NCBI RefSeq assembly: GCF_003935895.2
Contig: NZ_CP054058.1
Coordinates: 558,001-622,000, forward strand
Direction: 5' to 3'
DNA from: Scandinavium goeteborgense
Lineage (GTDB): Bacteria > Pseudomonadota > Gammaproteobacteria > Enterobacterales > Enterobacteriaceae
Length of the DNA: 64,000 bases
Shown: piece by piece, positions 51,618-61,385 of the stretch
Layout of the letters: the number at the start of each line of letters is the position of its first letter
How positions within the stretch are numbered: position 1 is the stretch's first letter
Made by a program: the position numbers and the translations under genes
Notes under the pieces: generated by a model
What the model saw: the letters and a program-made list of their open reading frames with translations, nothing else
Told to the model about the DNA's origin: nothing
The model's database searches: none

Positions 51618-52505
51618 ATGGCTGATTTAGACGATATCAAAGACGGGAAAGATTTCGGGCTCGACCGCCCGCAGAAGAATACGGTATATGCCCTGAAAGG
51701 CTGCGGTTCACTGGACTGGGGCATGCAGTCGCGTCTGGCGCGGATATTTAATCCGCACAGCAACCGCACGGTGATGCTGGCGTTTGACCACGGCTATTTT
51801 CAGGGGCCGACCACCGGTCTGGAGCGCATCGATTTGTCGATTGCGCCGCTGTTTAGCGAAACCGATGTACTGATGTGCACCCGCGGTATTTTGCGCAGTC
51901 AGGTGCCTGCGGCGACCAACAAACCGGTGGTGCTGCGGGCATCCGGCGGTAACTCAATCTTAAGTGAACTGTCGAACGAGTGCGTGGCGGTGGCGATGGA
52001 AGATGCGCTGCGGCTCAACGTCGCGGCGGTGGCGGCGCAGGTGTATATCGGCAGCGAATACGAACATCAGTCGATCAGCAACATCATCAAACTGGTGGAC
52101 GCGGGCAACCGCTACGGCATGCCAGTACTGGCGGTGACGGGCGTCGGCAAAGAGATGACCCGCGATGCGCGTTATTTCTCGCTGGCCAGCCGAATTGCGG
52201 CAGAAATGGGGGCCACGTTCGTCAAAACCTACTTCGTGGAAGAGGGTTTTGAAAAAGTCACCGCCAGCTGTCCGGTACCGATTGTGATTGCAGGCGGCAA
52301 AAAGCTGCCCGAAGACGACGCGCTGGATATGTGCTGGCGAGCGATTGATCAGGGCGCGTCGGGCGTGGATATGGGGCGTAATATCTTCCAGTCCAGCGCG
52401 CCGCTGGCGATGCTCAAAGCGGTGAAAAAAGTGGTGCATGAGAACATGAACGCCCGCGAGGCGTATCAGTTCTGGCAAGAAGAAAAACAGGGAGAGCAGC
52501 CATGA
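51618..52505 (+). CDS. lsrF: 3-hydroxy-5-phosphonooxypentane-2,4-dione thiolase
   Basis: LsrF catalyses the last step of phospho-AI-2 breakdown, transferring an acetyl group from P-HPD to CoA. The protein is 295 residues and a class I aldolase-like barrel. Family blocks [36 protein letters not shown] (the active-site Lys of the fold) and VDMGRNIFQ are intact. I use ATG 51618 after the GAGGGAGGGG site; the frame from 51594 would overlap lsrB. It overlaps lsrG by 4 bp. Confidence 0.95.
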   Translation: MADLDDIKDGKDFGLDRPQKNTVYALKGCGSLDWGMQSRLARIFNPHSNRTVMLAFDHGYFQGPTTGLERIDLSIAPLFSETDVLMCTRGILRSQVPAATNKPVVLRASGGNSILSELSNECVAVAMEDALRLNVAAVAAQVYIGSEYEHQSISNIIKLVDAGNRYGMPVLAVTGVGKEMTRDARYFSLASRIAAEMGATFVKTYFVEEGFEKVTASCPVPIVIAGGKKLPEDDALDMCWRAIDQGASGVDMGRNIFQSSAPLAMLKAVKKVVHENMNAREAYQFWQEEKQGEQP

Positions 52506-52798
52506 ATGTGACGCTGGTGGAGATCAACATCAAACCGGAACGGGTGGATGAGTTTCTCGACGTGTTTCGCGCCAACCACGAAGGCGCGCTGACCGAGCCG
52601 GGAAATCTGCGCTTTGACGTATTGCAGGACCCGGACGTCGCGACGCGATTTTATATCTACGAAGCGTATAAGGACGATGCGGCGGTGCAGGCGCACAAGA
52701 AGACGGCGCACTATCTGGCGTGCGTAGAAAAGCTTGATGCGATGATGTCGGAGCCGCGCAAGAAACGCAGTTTTGTCGGGTTATTGCCAGAGGTTTAA
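52502..52798 (+). CDS. lsrG: Phospho-AI-2 isomerase (antibiotic biosynthesis monooxygenase fold)
   Basis: LsrG isomerises phospho-DPD to P-HPD, feeding LsrF and shutting off the signal. The protein is 98 residues with the ABM ferredoxin-like fold: [18 protein letters not shown] at the start, and the active-site HKKTAHY block in the second half. Start overlaps lsrF (ATGA). It is the last gene of the operon; E. coli tam is not adjacent. A BIME follows. Confidence 0.95.
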   Translation: MNVTLVEINIKPERVDEFLDVFRANHEGALTEPGNLRFDVLQDPDVATRFYIYEAYKDDAAVQAHKKTAHYLACVEKLDAMMSEPRKKRSFVGLLPEV

Positions 52799-52799
52799 A

Positions 52800-52868
52800 G
52801 CCCGGCGATACTGCGTTTGCACGGGCCTACGAGTTTTTGTAGGTCCGGTAAGCGCAGCGCCACCGGGC
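52800..52868. repeat. BIME-type pair of REP elements
   Basis: GCCCGGCGATACTGCG...CGGGCCTAC and GTAGGTCCGG...CCACCGGGC in opposite orientation between convergent lsrG and patA. Confidence 0.85.
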
Positions 52869-52888
52869 AATGATTTAAGCAACTTTCC

Positions 52889-54331
<1,443 letters not shown>

Positions 54332-54561
54332 CCAGCAGCGGAACGCAAAAATCGGGATAAACGCCTGTGCGGAGCCTCTGGTTACAAAATTTAATCATTC
54401 CCATAACTTTTCGGCGGTTTTTACTCCTGAGCATTCAGGACCAGAACGTTCATTTTATTGAACGGGTGGATCATGCTGGTGCAGCCGCTGCACTGTTCGG
54501 GTGAAGGCCTACCAATATTAGGGATTAAAGCCAAATTGCGATCTGCATCAACTTTAACAAT

Positions 54562-54588
54562 TAAAGATAAAGTGGTTATCGCCGAAAT
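54562..54588 (+). promoter_or_regulatory. Candidate sigma28 (FliA) promoter of aer
   Basis: TAAAGATA-N11-GCCGAAAT fits the flagellar class 3 consensus TAAAGTTT-N11-GCCGATAA with exact spacing, about 50 bp before aer, a known FliA target. Confidence 0.75.
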
Positions 54589-54638
54589 AACAATTAAGAG
54601 AAAAATTAATAACCAATGAACCTGTAAAGGACGCGCGA

Positions 54639-56159
54639 ATGTCATCCAACTTTACTGTCACGCAGCGTGATTATACGCTCGATGATGACACCACTTTGAT
54701 GTCCACCACCGACCTGCAAAGCCACATTACCCACGCCAACGACACGTTTGTGCAAGTCAGCGGTTATCGCCTGGAAGAATTGACCGGGCAGCCGCATAAC
54801 CTGGTGCGCCACCCGGATATGCCGAAGGCGGCGTTTGCCGATATGTGGGCCACGCTTCAGCAGGGCGAGCCGTGGAGCGGAATCGTCAAAAACCGCCGCA
54901 AGAACGGCGACCATTATTGGGTGCGGGCCAACGCAGCGCCGATGGTGCGCGACGGCAAAATTAGCGGCTACATGTCGATTCGCACCAAAGCCCAGCCGGA
55001 AGAGATTGCGGCGGTGGAGCCGTTGTATAAAGCGCTGAACGAAGGCCGCAGCACGAAACGCGTGCGGAAAGGTCTGGTGGTGAGCAAACGCTGGTGGGGA
55101 AAGCTGCCGGCAATGGCGTTGCGCTGGCGAGTGCGGGGGCTGATGACGCTGCTGTGGCTGCTGCTGACGGCTTCCCAGCTAGTGACGGGTTCGCACGGGC
55201 TGGCGATAGGCGTCAGTACGTTGATGTTGCTCATCGGGACGGCAATGATCGAATGGCAGATTGTGCGCCCGGTGGAAAATGTCGCCCGTCAGGCGCTGAA
55301 CGTGGCGACTGGCGAGCGTAACAGCGTGACGCATCTTAACCGTAGCGACGAACTTGGGCTGATTTTGCGCTCGGTAGGGCAACTCGGATTGATGTGCCGC
55401 TGGCTTATCCATGATGTTTCCGGCCAGGTGGCGAGCGTGCGTCAGGGCAGCGAAACCCTGGCGAAAGGCAATGACGACCTGAATGAACGCACGCGCCAGT
55501 CGGTGGCGAACGTCCAGCAAACGGTGGCGACCATGAGCCAGATGGCGGCCTCGGTGCAGAATAATGCGCAAACGGCGACGGCGGCTGACCAGCTTTCAAA
55601 CGCCGCCAGCGCGGCGGCGACGCAGGGCGGCCAGGCGATGCACACGGTGGTCAAAACCATGGATGACATTGCCGACAGCACGCAGCGCATCGGTTCAATC
55701 ACCAAACTTATCAACGATATCGCGTTCCAGACCAACATTCTGGCGCTGAACGCGGCGGTCGAAGCGGCACGCGCGGGGGAGCAGGGCAAGGGTTTCGCGG
55801 TGGTCGCCGGAGAAGTGCGTCATCTGGCCAGCCGCAGCGCCAGCGCCGCCAACGATATCCGCAAGCTGATCGACGCCAGCGCCAGCAAGGTGCAGTCGGG
55901 TTCCGATCAGGTTCACGCGGCCGGGAAAACGATGGACGATATTGTCAGCCAGGTGCGCAACGTCACCGGGCTGATTGCGCAAATCAGCCTGTCGACCTCG
56001 GAGCAGGCAGAGGGGCTGTCGGACCTGACCCGCGCGGTCGCGGAGCTGGACGCCATCACCCAGAAAAACGCCGGGCTGGTGGAAGAAAGTGCTCAGGTGT
56101 CGGCGATGGTTAAACACCGTGCCGGACGCTTACAGGATGCGGTCACGGTGCTGCATTAA
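54639..56159 (+). CDS. aer: Aerotaxis/redox receptor Aer
   Basis: Aer senses redox or energy state through FAD and signals to CheA/CheW for aerotaxis. The protein is 506 residues, the E. coli length. The N-terminal PAS domain (about 20-120) has the FAD-region blocks [16 protein letters not shown] and [14 protein letters not shown] hydrophobic membrane hairpin lies about 165-205, then HAMP and the conserved signalling tip ([33 protein letters not shown]). No C-terminal NWETF receptor-tether motif, as expected for Aer. AGG lies 8 nt before the ATG. The sigma28 promoter upstream ties it to flagellar expression. Confidence 0.97.
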   Translation: MSSNFTVTQRDYTLDDDTTLMSTTDLQSHITHANDTFVQVSGYRLEELTGQPHNLVRHPDMPKAAFADMWATLQQGEPWSGIVKNRRKNGDHYWVRANAAPMVRDGKISGYMSIRTKAQPEEIAAVEPLYKALNEGRSTKRVRKGLVVSKRWWGKLPAMALRWRVRGLMTLLWLLLTASQLVTGSHGLAIGVSTLMLLIGTAMIEWQIVRPVENVARQALNVATGERNSVTHLNRSDELGLILRSVGQLGLMCRWLIHDVSGQVASVRQGSETLAKGNDDLNERTRQSVANVQQTVATMSQMAASVQNNAQTATAADQLSNAASAAATQGGQAMHTVVKTMDDIADSTQRIGSITKLINDIAFQTNILALNAAVEAARAGEQGKGFAVVAGEVRHLASRSASAANDIRKLIDASASKVQSGSDQVHAAGKTMDDIVSQVRNVTGLIAQISLSTSEQAEGLSDLTRAVAELDAITQKNAGLVEESAQVSAMVKHRAGRLQDAVTVLH

Positions 56160-56204
56160 TCCCGTTGTGGGGCAGAAAGCACATCATGCACTTTTGGTTT
56201 TGTT

Positions 56205-56223
56205 GTAAATCATTATCATTTAC
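56205..56223. promoter_or_regulatory. Candidate Fur box upstream of yqjH
   Basis: GTAAATCATTATCATTTAC, a near-palindrome matching 13 of 19 positions of the Fur consensus, 38 bp before yqjH, which encodes a ferric-siderophore reductase. Confidence 0.7.
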
Positions 56224-56260
56224 GATTAATGACAACCAAAATAAACGATGAGATGCCCCA

Positions 56261-57025
56261 ATGAGCCATCAGAAAAAATACCCGCAGCGCGTGCGCAATG
56301 AACTGCGTTTCCGCGAGCTGACCGTCCTGCGCGTAGAGCGCATCAGCCAGGCATTCCAGCGTATCGTGCTGGGCGGCGAGGCGCTGGAGGGTTTCACCTC
56401 GGCCGGTTTTGACGACCATACCAAGCTGTTTTTCCCGCAGCCGGGCAGCCATTTTTCACCGCCGACCATCACCGACGAGGGCATTGTCTGGGGCGAGGGT
56501 GTACGCCCGCAGTCGCGCGATTACACGCCGCTGTACAACGCCGAACGACATGAGCTGGCGTACGATTTCTTCATTCACGATGGCGGCCTTGCCAGCCAGT
56601 GGGCGATCACGGCGAAGGTGGGTGACACCCTGACGATCGGCGGCCCGCGTGGATCGCTGGTGGTGCCGGAAGATTACGCCTGGCAGCTGTTGGTGTGCGA
56701 CGAATCGGGAATGCCTGCGCTACAGCGTCGTTTGGCCGCGCTGCGCGAGTTGCCGGTGCGTCCACAGGTGAAAGCCATTGTGACCGTCGCCGATGCGGCG
56801 TATCAGGATTATCTGGCCGATTGCGGGTTTGAAATCGACTGGGTGGTGGGTCACAGCGAGCAGGCGGTGGCGGATAAACTGGCGGCGTTGAATGTGCCGC
56901 AGGAAGATTATTTCCTCTGGCTGACCGGCGAAGGCGCGGCGGTGAAATCATGGCTGGATGGCTTTGTCACCGACGCGATGGACCCGCAGCTGGTGCGTTC
57001 GCAGGCGTATTGGCATAAGAAGTGA
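56261..57025 (+). CDS. yqjH: NADPH-dependent ferric-siderophore reductase
   Basis: YqjH (NfeF) reduces ferric siderophores in the cytosol with NADPH and FAD to release iron. The protein is 254 residues (E. coli 254). The siderophore-interacting (SIP) FAD domain includes RDYTPLYNAERHELAYDFFIHDGG (RxYT flavin motif) and GGPRGSLVVPEDY; the C-terminal half is the NADPH domain (LLVCDESGMPAL; LWLTGEGAAVKSW). In E. coli the Ni/Fe-sensing repressor yqjI lies next to it; yqjI is absent here, leaving aer 100 bp upstream. A Fur-type box precedes it, so iron control remains. Confidence 0.95.
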   Translation: MSHQKKYPQRVRNELRFRELTVLRVERISQAFQRIVLGGEALEGFTSAGFDDHTKLFFPQPGSHFSPPTITDEGIVWGEGVRPQSRDYTPLYNAERHELAYDFFIHDGGLASQWAITAKVGDTLTIGGPRGSLVVPEDYAWQLLVCDESGMPALQRRLAALRELPVRPQVKAIVTVADAAYQDYLADCGFEIDWVVGHSEQAVADKLAALNVPQEDYFLWLTGEGAAVKSWLDGFVTDAMDPQLVRSQAYWHKK

Positions 57026-57058
57026 TTAACGTGGGCCTCACACGCCCCCTCTCCCTGG

Positions 57059-57079
57059 CCCTCTCCCACAGGGAGAGGG
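57059..57079. repeat. Intergenic palindrome, copy 1 of 3
   Basis: CCCTCTCCC-ACA-GGGAGAGGG, perfect 9-bp arms. Identical arms recur at 57107 and 61262. Confidence 0.85.
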
Positions 57080-57106
57080 AACTGTGTGGAGCGGGTTTGG
57101 TTTTCT

Positions 57107-57127
57107 CCCTCTCCCTCAGGGAGAGGG
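57107..57127. repeat. Intergenic palindrome, copy 2 of 3
   Basis: CCCTCTCCC-TCA-GGGAGAGGG, between convergent yqjH and the HPD-motif gene. Confidence 0.85.
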
Positions 57128-57152
57128 CTGGGGAGAGTGTGTTAGACAGCAC

Positions 57153-58133
57153 TCATGCCACCTCATCAAACCCCGCATCTACAATCTGCTTCTCCAGCGT
57201 GCGCACGGTGTTGCTCATCGCTTTTTCCTGCTGCAGAAAATACCCTTCCTGGTCGCGAAGCGTCGTCACCAGCTGCCATGCGCCCTCTTTTTCCAGACCC
57301 GAAAGCTCAAGAATAAGCGTGCGAATTTGCAGCCGAATCTCGGCGATTTTCTGTCGTAAAGGCTCAAGATCGTTCAAACGACTGCTGGCCAGCATCGGCT
57401 GCTGACCCTGCATCAGACGGGTAAGAATACTGCGCACCATGGGGAGATCCCCGCGCTGGCGGGCCTGATTGAGTCGCACCATCAGCGTGGTGGCTTCCGC
57501 TTTCAGTGAATCATCCACCAGGTCGGGATGGCACAGTTTGCTGGCCTGTCGCCACAGGCGTTTCAGCTCATGACGCTCAGATTCTGCCAGCCGCTGCTGC
57601 GCGGCCTGGTGGCGCTGGGCTTCCTGATGGCGTTGGCGATACGATTCATAATCCTGGCTGGCGGCGTCGGCCTGACGCGCAGATTCTTCGGCCACCGGTT
57701 CACTGCGGCTGCCCTCGCGCAGCTGTCGACGCAGCATTTTCTCGGCCAGTACTTTACGTAAACGCAGGATCTCGGTCATCAGCGGGCCGAGACGAGTCAT
57801 GTACAACTCGTTGAATTCATCCAGCCGCTGAATACGGGCAGTACGCCGATCGTGCAATGCCTGCAATTCGGCTTCCAGGGTTTTCAGTTCGAGCTTACTG
57901 GCAGAAATGCGCGGGTCTTGCCAGGTCGTCAGCGCCCGCTGGTTCTGCAACCAGACGGTGATGGCGGCGATAGCATCTGCATAGCGTCGGGCTTCAAGCG
58001 CCTGCACGATGGCCTTCAGCCCCTCATCCAGCGGCTCTTTTTTCAGCTGCACAAGCTGGCCGTGGACAATCTCATCGTCCTCCAGCTCAATCGCATTTTT
58101 AATGATTTCCAGCCGTTTAATGGGTTTGTTCAT
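57153..58133 (-). CDS. Coiled-coil protein with HPD (J-domain-like) motif
   Basis: A 326-residue cytosolic protein rich in charged residues with long predicted coiled coils (about 75-190 and 245-320). Residues 188-220 read like helices II-III of a J domain: ELKRLWRQASKLCHPDLVDD, with HPD at 202-204, followed by LNQARQRGDL. This suggests a DnaK co-chaperone, but the usual helix I and Gly/Phe linker are not obvious. No signal peptide or membrane segment. Its promoter region is unremarkable, and the ribosome site at ATG 58133 is weak. It is a single gene, convergent with yqjH and divergent from the methionine-type ABC operon. I do not recognise a named orthologue in E. coli K-12. Confidence 0.75.
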   Translation of the reverse strand: MNKPIKRLEIIKNAIELEDDEIVHGQLVQLKKEPLDEGLKAIVQALEARRYADAIAAITVWLQNQRALTTWQDPRISASKLELKTLEAELQALHDRRTARIQRLDEFNELYMTRLGPLMTEILRLRKVLAEKMLRRQLREGSRSEPVAEESARQADAASQDYESYRQRHQEAQRHQAAQQRLAESERHELKRLWRQASKLCHPDLVDDSLKAEATTLMVRLNQARQRGDLPMVRSILTRLMQGQQPMLASSRLNDLEPLRQKIAEIRLQIRTLILELSGLEKEGAWQLVTTLRDQEGYFLQQEKAMSNTVRTLEKQIVDAGFDEVA

Positions 58134-58407
58134 GACGCGTTTGCTCAGCTTCCAGGCCTGCGGAGTGGCAGGCAGAGTACCACTGCGGCCTGGCGACTGT
58201 CAGCGGTTAAGCGTGATTATAAGTCTCATTATTTCATGGTGTTAACGATTCAAAGCAATCTAAAAACTTAACCGCAACTGCCAGTGATAAATCGCAAATG
58301 GCGTCGTTATCACGTTGCGGCATAACCATATGAAAATTTTGTTGTTGAGTTATTCATGAAAGTAATGCTACCGTCTGGACGTCTATAGCTCTATACATCT
58401 AAAAATA
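58134..58407. other. Divergent intergenic region before the NlpA-type ABC operon
   Basis: 274 bp. The only firm feature is the Met-box array at its right end; the rest is AT-rich with no clear promoter that I could fix. Confidence 0.6.
58369..58400 (+). promoter_or_regulatory. Four contiguous Met boxes (MetJ operator)
   Basis: Four adjoining 8-mers TACCGTCT, GGACGTCT, ATAGCTCT, ATACATCT match the Met box AGACGTCT at 5, 7, 5 and 6 of 8 positions. MetJ binds such tandem arrays with S-adenosylmethionine as corepressor. The array ends 7 bp before the transporter start codon. Confidence 0.75.
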
Positions 58408-59430
58408 ATGATTGTACTAAACCAGATCCGAAAAATTTTTGATAACGGTAAAGCGCCCATCGCTGCGGTTGACGACGTCAGCCTGACGGTCGAGCAGGGG
58501 CAGATTTACGGCATTATCGGCTACAGCGGCGCAGGGAAAAGCACCCTGATTCGCCTGCTGAACGGGCTTGAAAAACCGACGTCCGGCAGCGTGCTGATTA
58601 ACGGCCAGGATATCTCGGCCGCGAGGGGGGAAACCCTGCGTCGTGCGCGGCTGAAAATCAGCATGGTGTTCCAGCATTTCAACCTGCTGTGGTCGCGCAC
58701 CGTCAGCGAGAACATTGCCTTTTCGATGCAAATCGCCGGGGCGCCGAAAGCACAGATTAACGCCCGCGTGGCGGAGCTTATCGATCTGGTTGGGCTGAAA
58801 GGGCGCGAAAATGCCTATCCGTCGCAGCTGTCCGGCGGCCAAAAACAGCGAGTGGGTATTGCCCGTGCGCTGGCGAACAGTCCGGACGTGCTGCTGTGCG
58901 ATGAGGCCACCTCGGCTCTCGACCCGCAGACCACCGACCAGATTCTGGATTTGCTGCTCGACATTAACCGTCGCTTCGGCCTGACCATCGTGCTCATCAC
59001 CCATGAGATGCACGTGGTGCGCAAGATATGCGACCGGGTGGCAGTGATGGAAAACGGTCGCGTGGTGGAAGAAGGCGAGGTGATCCGCGTCTTCACCCAT
59101 CCGCAGAAACCGATTACCCAGCAGTTTGTGCGCCAGGTCAGCCAGTATGCTGAAGACGAAGCGTTCAACCCGGAGCTGGCGAACGATTTGCAGGGCAGCG
59201 TCATCAAACTGACGTTTACCGGGCACAGCACGCATCAGCCGATTGTCGGCGAACTGACGCTGCGCTACGGCCTGCCCTTCAACATTTTGCACGGCAAGAT
59301 GACACAAACGGCGCACGGCGTGTTTGGCCAACTTTGGCTGCACGTGGTGGCCACAGAAGAACAGCTGAACAACATCCTCGCGGATTTGCAGCGCAGCGAC
59401 ATCGACAGCGAGGTGATTAAACATGGCTGA
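58408..59430 (+). CDS. Methionine-type ABC transporter ATP-binding protein (MetN paralogue)
   Basis: A 340-residue ATPase of the methionine uptake transporter (MUT) family. Walker A GYSGAGKST (near 40), Q-loop FQHFNLLWSRTV, signature LSGGQKQR, Walker B VLLCDEATSALDP and the H-loop ITHEMHVV are intact. The last 80 residues resemble the NIL regulatory domain (KLTFTGHSTHQPIVGELTLRYG) through which methionine inhibits MetNI. It starts 7 bp after the Met-box array without a good ribosome site and overlaps the permease gene by 8 bp. It is distinct from the housekeeping metNIQ, which in E. coli lies elsewhere and encodes a lipoprotein MetQ. The transported compound (methionine, a derivative, or another sulfur compound) is not certain. 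Confidence 0.88.
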   Translation: MIVLNQIRKIFDNGKAPIAAVDDVSLTVEQGQIYGIIGYSGAGKSTLIRLLNGLEKPTSGSVLINGQDISAARGETLRRARLKISMVFQHFNLLWSRTVSENIAFSMQIAGAPKAQINARVAELIDLVGLKGRENAYPSQLSGGQKQRVGIARALANSPDVLLCDEATSALDPQTTDQILDLLLDINRRFGLTIVLITHEMHVVRKICDRVAVMENGRVVEEGEVIRVFTHPQKPITQQFVRQVSQYAEDEAFNPELANDLQGSVIKLTFTGHSTHQPIVGELTLRYGLPFNILHGKMTQTAHGVFGQLWLHVVATEEQLNNILADLQRSDIDSEVIKHG

Positions 59431-60106
59431 AAATACTCTGGCGGAACAATGGTTCCCGCATCTGGACCTGGATTCACTGTGGGCAGCGACGCAGGAAACG
59501 CTGTACATGACCGCGCTGTCCGGCGTGGCGACGTTTGTTTTCGGCATCGTGCTCGGTCTGGCGTTGTTTCTGACCGCCAAAGGTGGCCTGTTCCACAACC
59601 GCGCGGTGTACAGCGTGATTTCGGTGTTGGTGAACGTCTTCCGTTCCATCCCGTTCATCATCCTGATTGTGCTGCTGATCCCGTTCACCAAGGCAATCGT
59701 CGGCACCATTCTTGGTGCAGATGCGGCGCTGCCGGCCCTGATTGTTGGTGCGGCACCGTTTTATGCGCGTCTGGTGGAAATTGCCCTGCGTGAAGTGGAC
59801 AAAGGGGTAATTGAGGCCACGCGTTCGATGGGCACCCGCCTGTCGACGCTGATTTTTCGCGTCCTGCTGCCGGAGTCTTCTCCGGCGCTGGTCTCGGGCA
59901 TTACCGTCACCCTGATTGCGTTGGTGAGCTACAGCGCGATGGCTGGCGTGATTGGCGCAGGTGGCTTAGGCAATCTGGCGTATCTGGAAGGATTCCAGCG
60001 TAACCATAACGACGTCACGCTGGTGGCGACGGTGACCATTCTGATCATCGTCTTCATCATTCAGTTCTGCGGCGACGTGGTGACTTCACTTTTAGATAAA
60101 CGATAA
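59423..60106 (+). CDS. Methionine-type ABC transporter permease (MetI paralogue)
   Basis: A 227-residue MetI-like permease with five hydrophobic segments. The ABC coupling loop is EATRSMGTRLSTLIFRVLLPES, the EAA-type motif, and the final segment includes SAMAGVIGAGGLGNLA, typical of MetI. It starts inside the end of the ATPase gene (8-bp overlap), implying coupled translation, and is followed after 19 bp by the binding-protein gene. Confidence 0.9.
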   Translation: MAENTLAEQWFPHLDLDSLWAATQETLYMTALSGVATFVFGIVLGLALFLTAKGGLFHNRAVYSVISVLVNVFRSIPFIILIVLLIPFTKAIVGTILGADAALPALIVGAAPFYARLVEIALREVDKGVIEATRSMGTRLSTLIFRVLLPESSPALVSGITVTLIALVSYSAMAGVIGAGGLGNLAYLEGFQRNHNDVTLVATVTILIIVFIIQFCGDVVTSLLDKR

Positions 60107-60125
60107 TTCTTTGGGACCACACATC

Positions 60126-60938
60126 ATGAAAAAAACACTGACACTGATTGCCGCCGCAACCCTGAGCGCCCTGAGCTTTGCTTCCTGGGCCGATACCCTG
60201 ACCGTGGGGGCATCCAACGTGCCACACGCTGAAATTCTGGAGCAGGCGAAACCGATTCTGGCGAAAGAAGGCATCGACCTGGAGATCAAACGTTTCCAGG
60301 ACTACATCCTGCCGAACACAGCGCTGGCCGGGCGTGAAATCGACGCGAACTACTTCCAGCACATTCCGTATCTGAACAGCGTGCTGAAAGACCATGCGGG
60401 CGACAAAGACTATGATTTCGTCAGCGCGGGTGCGATTCACATCGAGCCGATTGGTATTTACTCGAAAAAATACAAGTCGCTGAAAGACCTGCCGGAAGGC
60501 GGCAAAATCATCATGCGTGATGCGGTATCCGAAGAAGGCCGTATTCTCTCAATCTTCGAGAAAGAGGGTGTGATCAAGCTGAAGCCAGGGATTGATAAAG
60601 TCACTGCGCGTATCAGCGATATCGTTGAGAACCCGAAAAAACTGAAGTTCCTGCCGAACGTGGAAGCGTCCCTGCTGCCGCAGATGTACAACAACGACGA
60701 AGGCGCGGCGGTGGTGATTAACGCTAACTACGCCATCGACGCTGGTCTGGATCCGGTACATGACCCGATTGCGGTCGAGAGCGGCGAGAACAACCCGTAC
60801 GCCAACATCATTACCGTGCATAGCGGCGATGAGAAGAAAAAGGATATCGTGGCGCTGGTGAACGTGCTGCATTCCAAAGCAATTCAGGATTGGATCCGTA
60901 CGAAATATAAAGGTGCGGTAATTCCAGTAAATAATTGA
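60126..60938 (+). CDS. NlpA/MetQ-family periplasmic binding protein, non-lipidated
   Basis: A 270-residue NlpA-family substrate-binding protein. The signal peptide is MKKTLTLIAAATLSALSFASWA, with cleavage before DTLTVG; unlike E. coli MetQ and NlpA there is no lipobox Cys, and the mature protein has no Cys, so it should be free in the periplasm. Binding-fold blocks ASNVPHAEILEQAKPILAKEG, EIDANYFQHIPYLN and AVVINANYAIDAGL are typical. I start at 60126; the frame from 60111 adds five residues. Third gene of the Met-box-linked operon. Confidence 0.9.
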   Translation: MKKTLTLIAAATLSALSFASWADTLTVGASNVPHAEILEQAKPILAKEGIDLEIKRFQDYILPNTALAGREIDANYFQHIPYLNSVLKDHAGDKDYDFVSAGAIHIEPIGIYSKKYKSLKDLPEGGKIIMRDAVSEEGRILSIFEKEGVIKLKPGIDKVTARISDIVENPKKLKFLPNVEASLLPQMYNNDEGAAVVINANYAIDAGLDPVHDPIAVESGENNPYANIITVHSGDEKKKDIVALVNVLHSKAIQDWIRTKYKGAVIPVNN

Positions 60939-61026
60939 TCGTAGGCGCGCGCGTGCCAGGCACGGTGGAATTGTTCCGTTCACCGGATGTGCAGCAGAAT
61001 CTGTCTACTGAATAGAACGTGAACGG

Positions 61027-61055
61027 GATAAGGGGAACACCACGTTCCCCTTATC
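61027..61055 (+). terminator. Hairpin after the ABC operon, possible terminator
   Basis: Perfect 12-bp stem GATAAGGGGAAC / GTTCCCCTTATC with loop ACCAC, 88 bp after the stop. It lacks a T-run, so it may stabilise the 3' end or act as a weak terminator. Confidence 0.5.
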
Positions 61056-61261
61056 AATCCCCGTGGCCCCGCAAAAGAAATCGGTGCTTCGCACTGCCCG
61101 GTCTTCCAGCCATCTGCCTGCGGCCGGCTCGACTCGACTTCCTGTCTCGTTTCGCCTCAGCCCGCCATCCCTGGCGGTCTGACCTTGTCATCTGGCTTGC
61201 AGCCCGGCGATTTCAAGTGGGGACACAACCGGTGCCTGCATGGGCTTGGGATAGATTTTCT

Positions 61262-61282
61262 CCCTCTCCCTGAGGGAGAGGG
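61262..61282. repeat. Intergenic palindrome, copy 3 of 3
   Basis: CCCTCTCCC-TGA-GGGAGAGGG, with the same arms as the copies at 57059 and 57107. Confidence 0.85.
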
Positions 61283-61385
61283 TTGGGGTGAGGGGGAAAA
61301 GACGGTGCCCCCTCTCCAGACACTTCTTTACAGCACGCCGCGCATTCACCCGTTAAGATAAGCCTCGAATTTTATTGAGGCGTTT

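Larger units (their letters stand above)
60939..61385. other. Intergenic region between the ABC operon and scsA
   Basis: 447 bp with a 12-bp-stem hairpin near its start and one copy of the CCCTCTCCC palindrome. The open frame at 61019-61273 is rich in Arg and Pro and looks like a chance frame in GC-rich repeats. The scsA promoter is not clear. Confidence 0.6.

Noticed and set aside
54421-54645. A 74-codon minus-strand frame with a hydrophobic N-terminus and a CxxC, between patA and aer
   Set aside because: It covers the aer sigma28 promoter and start, has no ribosome site, and its Ile/Leu richness is explained by AT-rich DNA. No family resemblance seen.
57059-57127. Repeated palindromes considered as a CRISPR array
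   Set aside because: Only two adjacent copies with different flanks, 9-bp arms, no spacer regularity and no cas genes.
61019-61273. An 84-codon plus-strand frame before scsA
   Set aside because: Pro/Arg/Ser-rich chance frame across an intergenic repeat; no ribosome site or family features.
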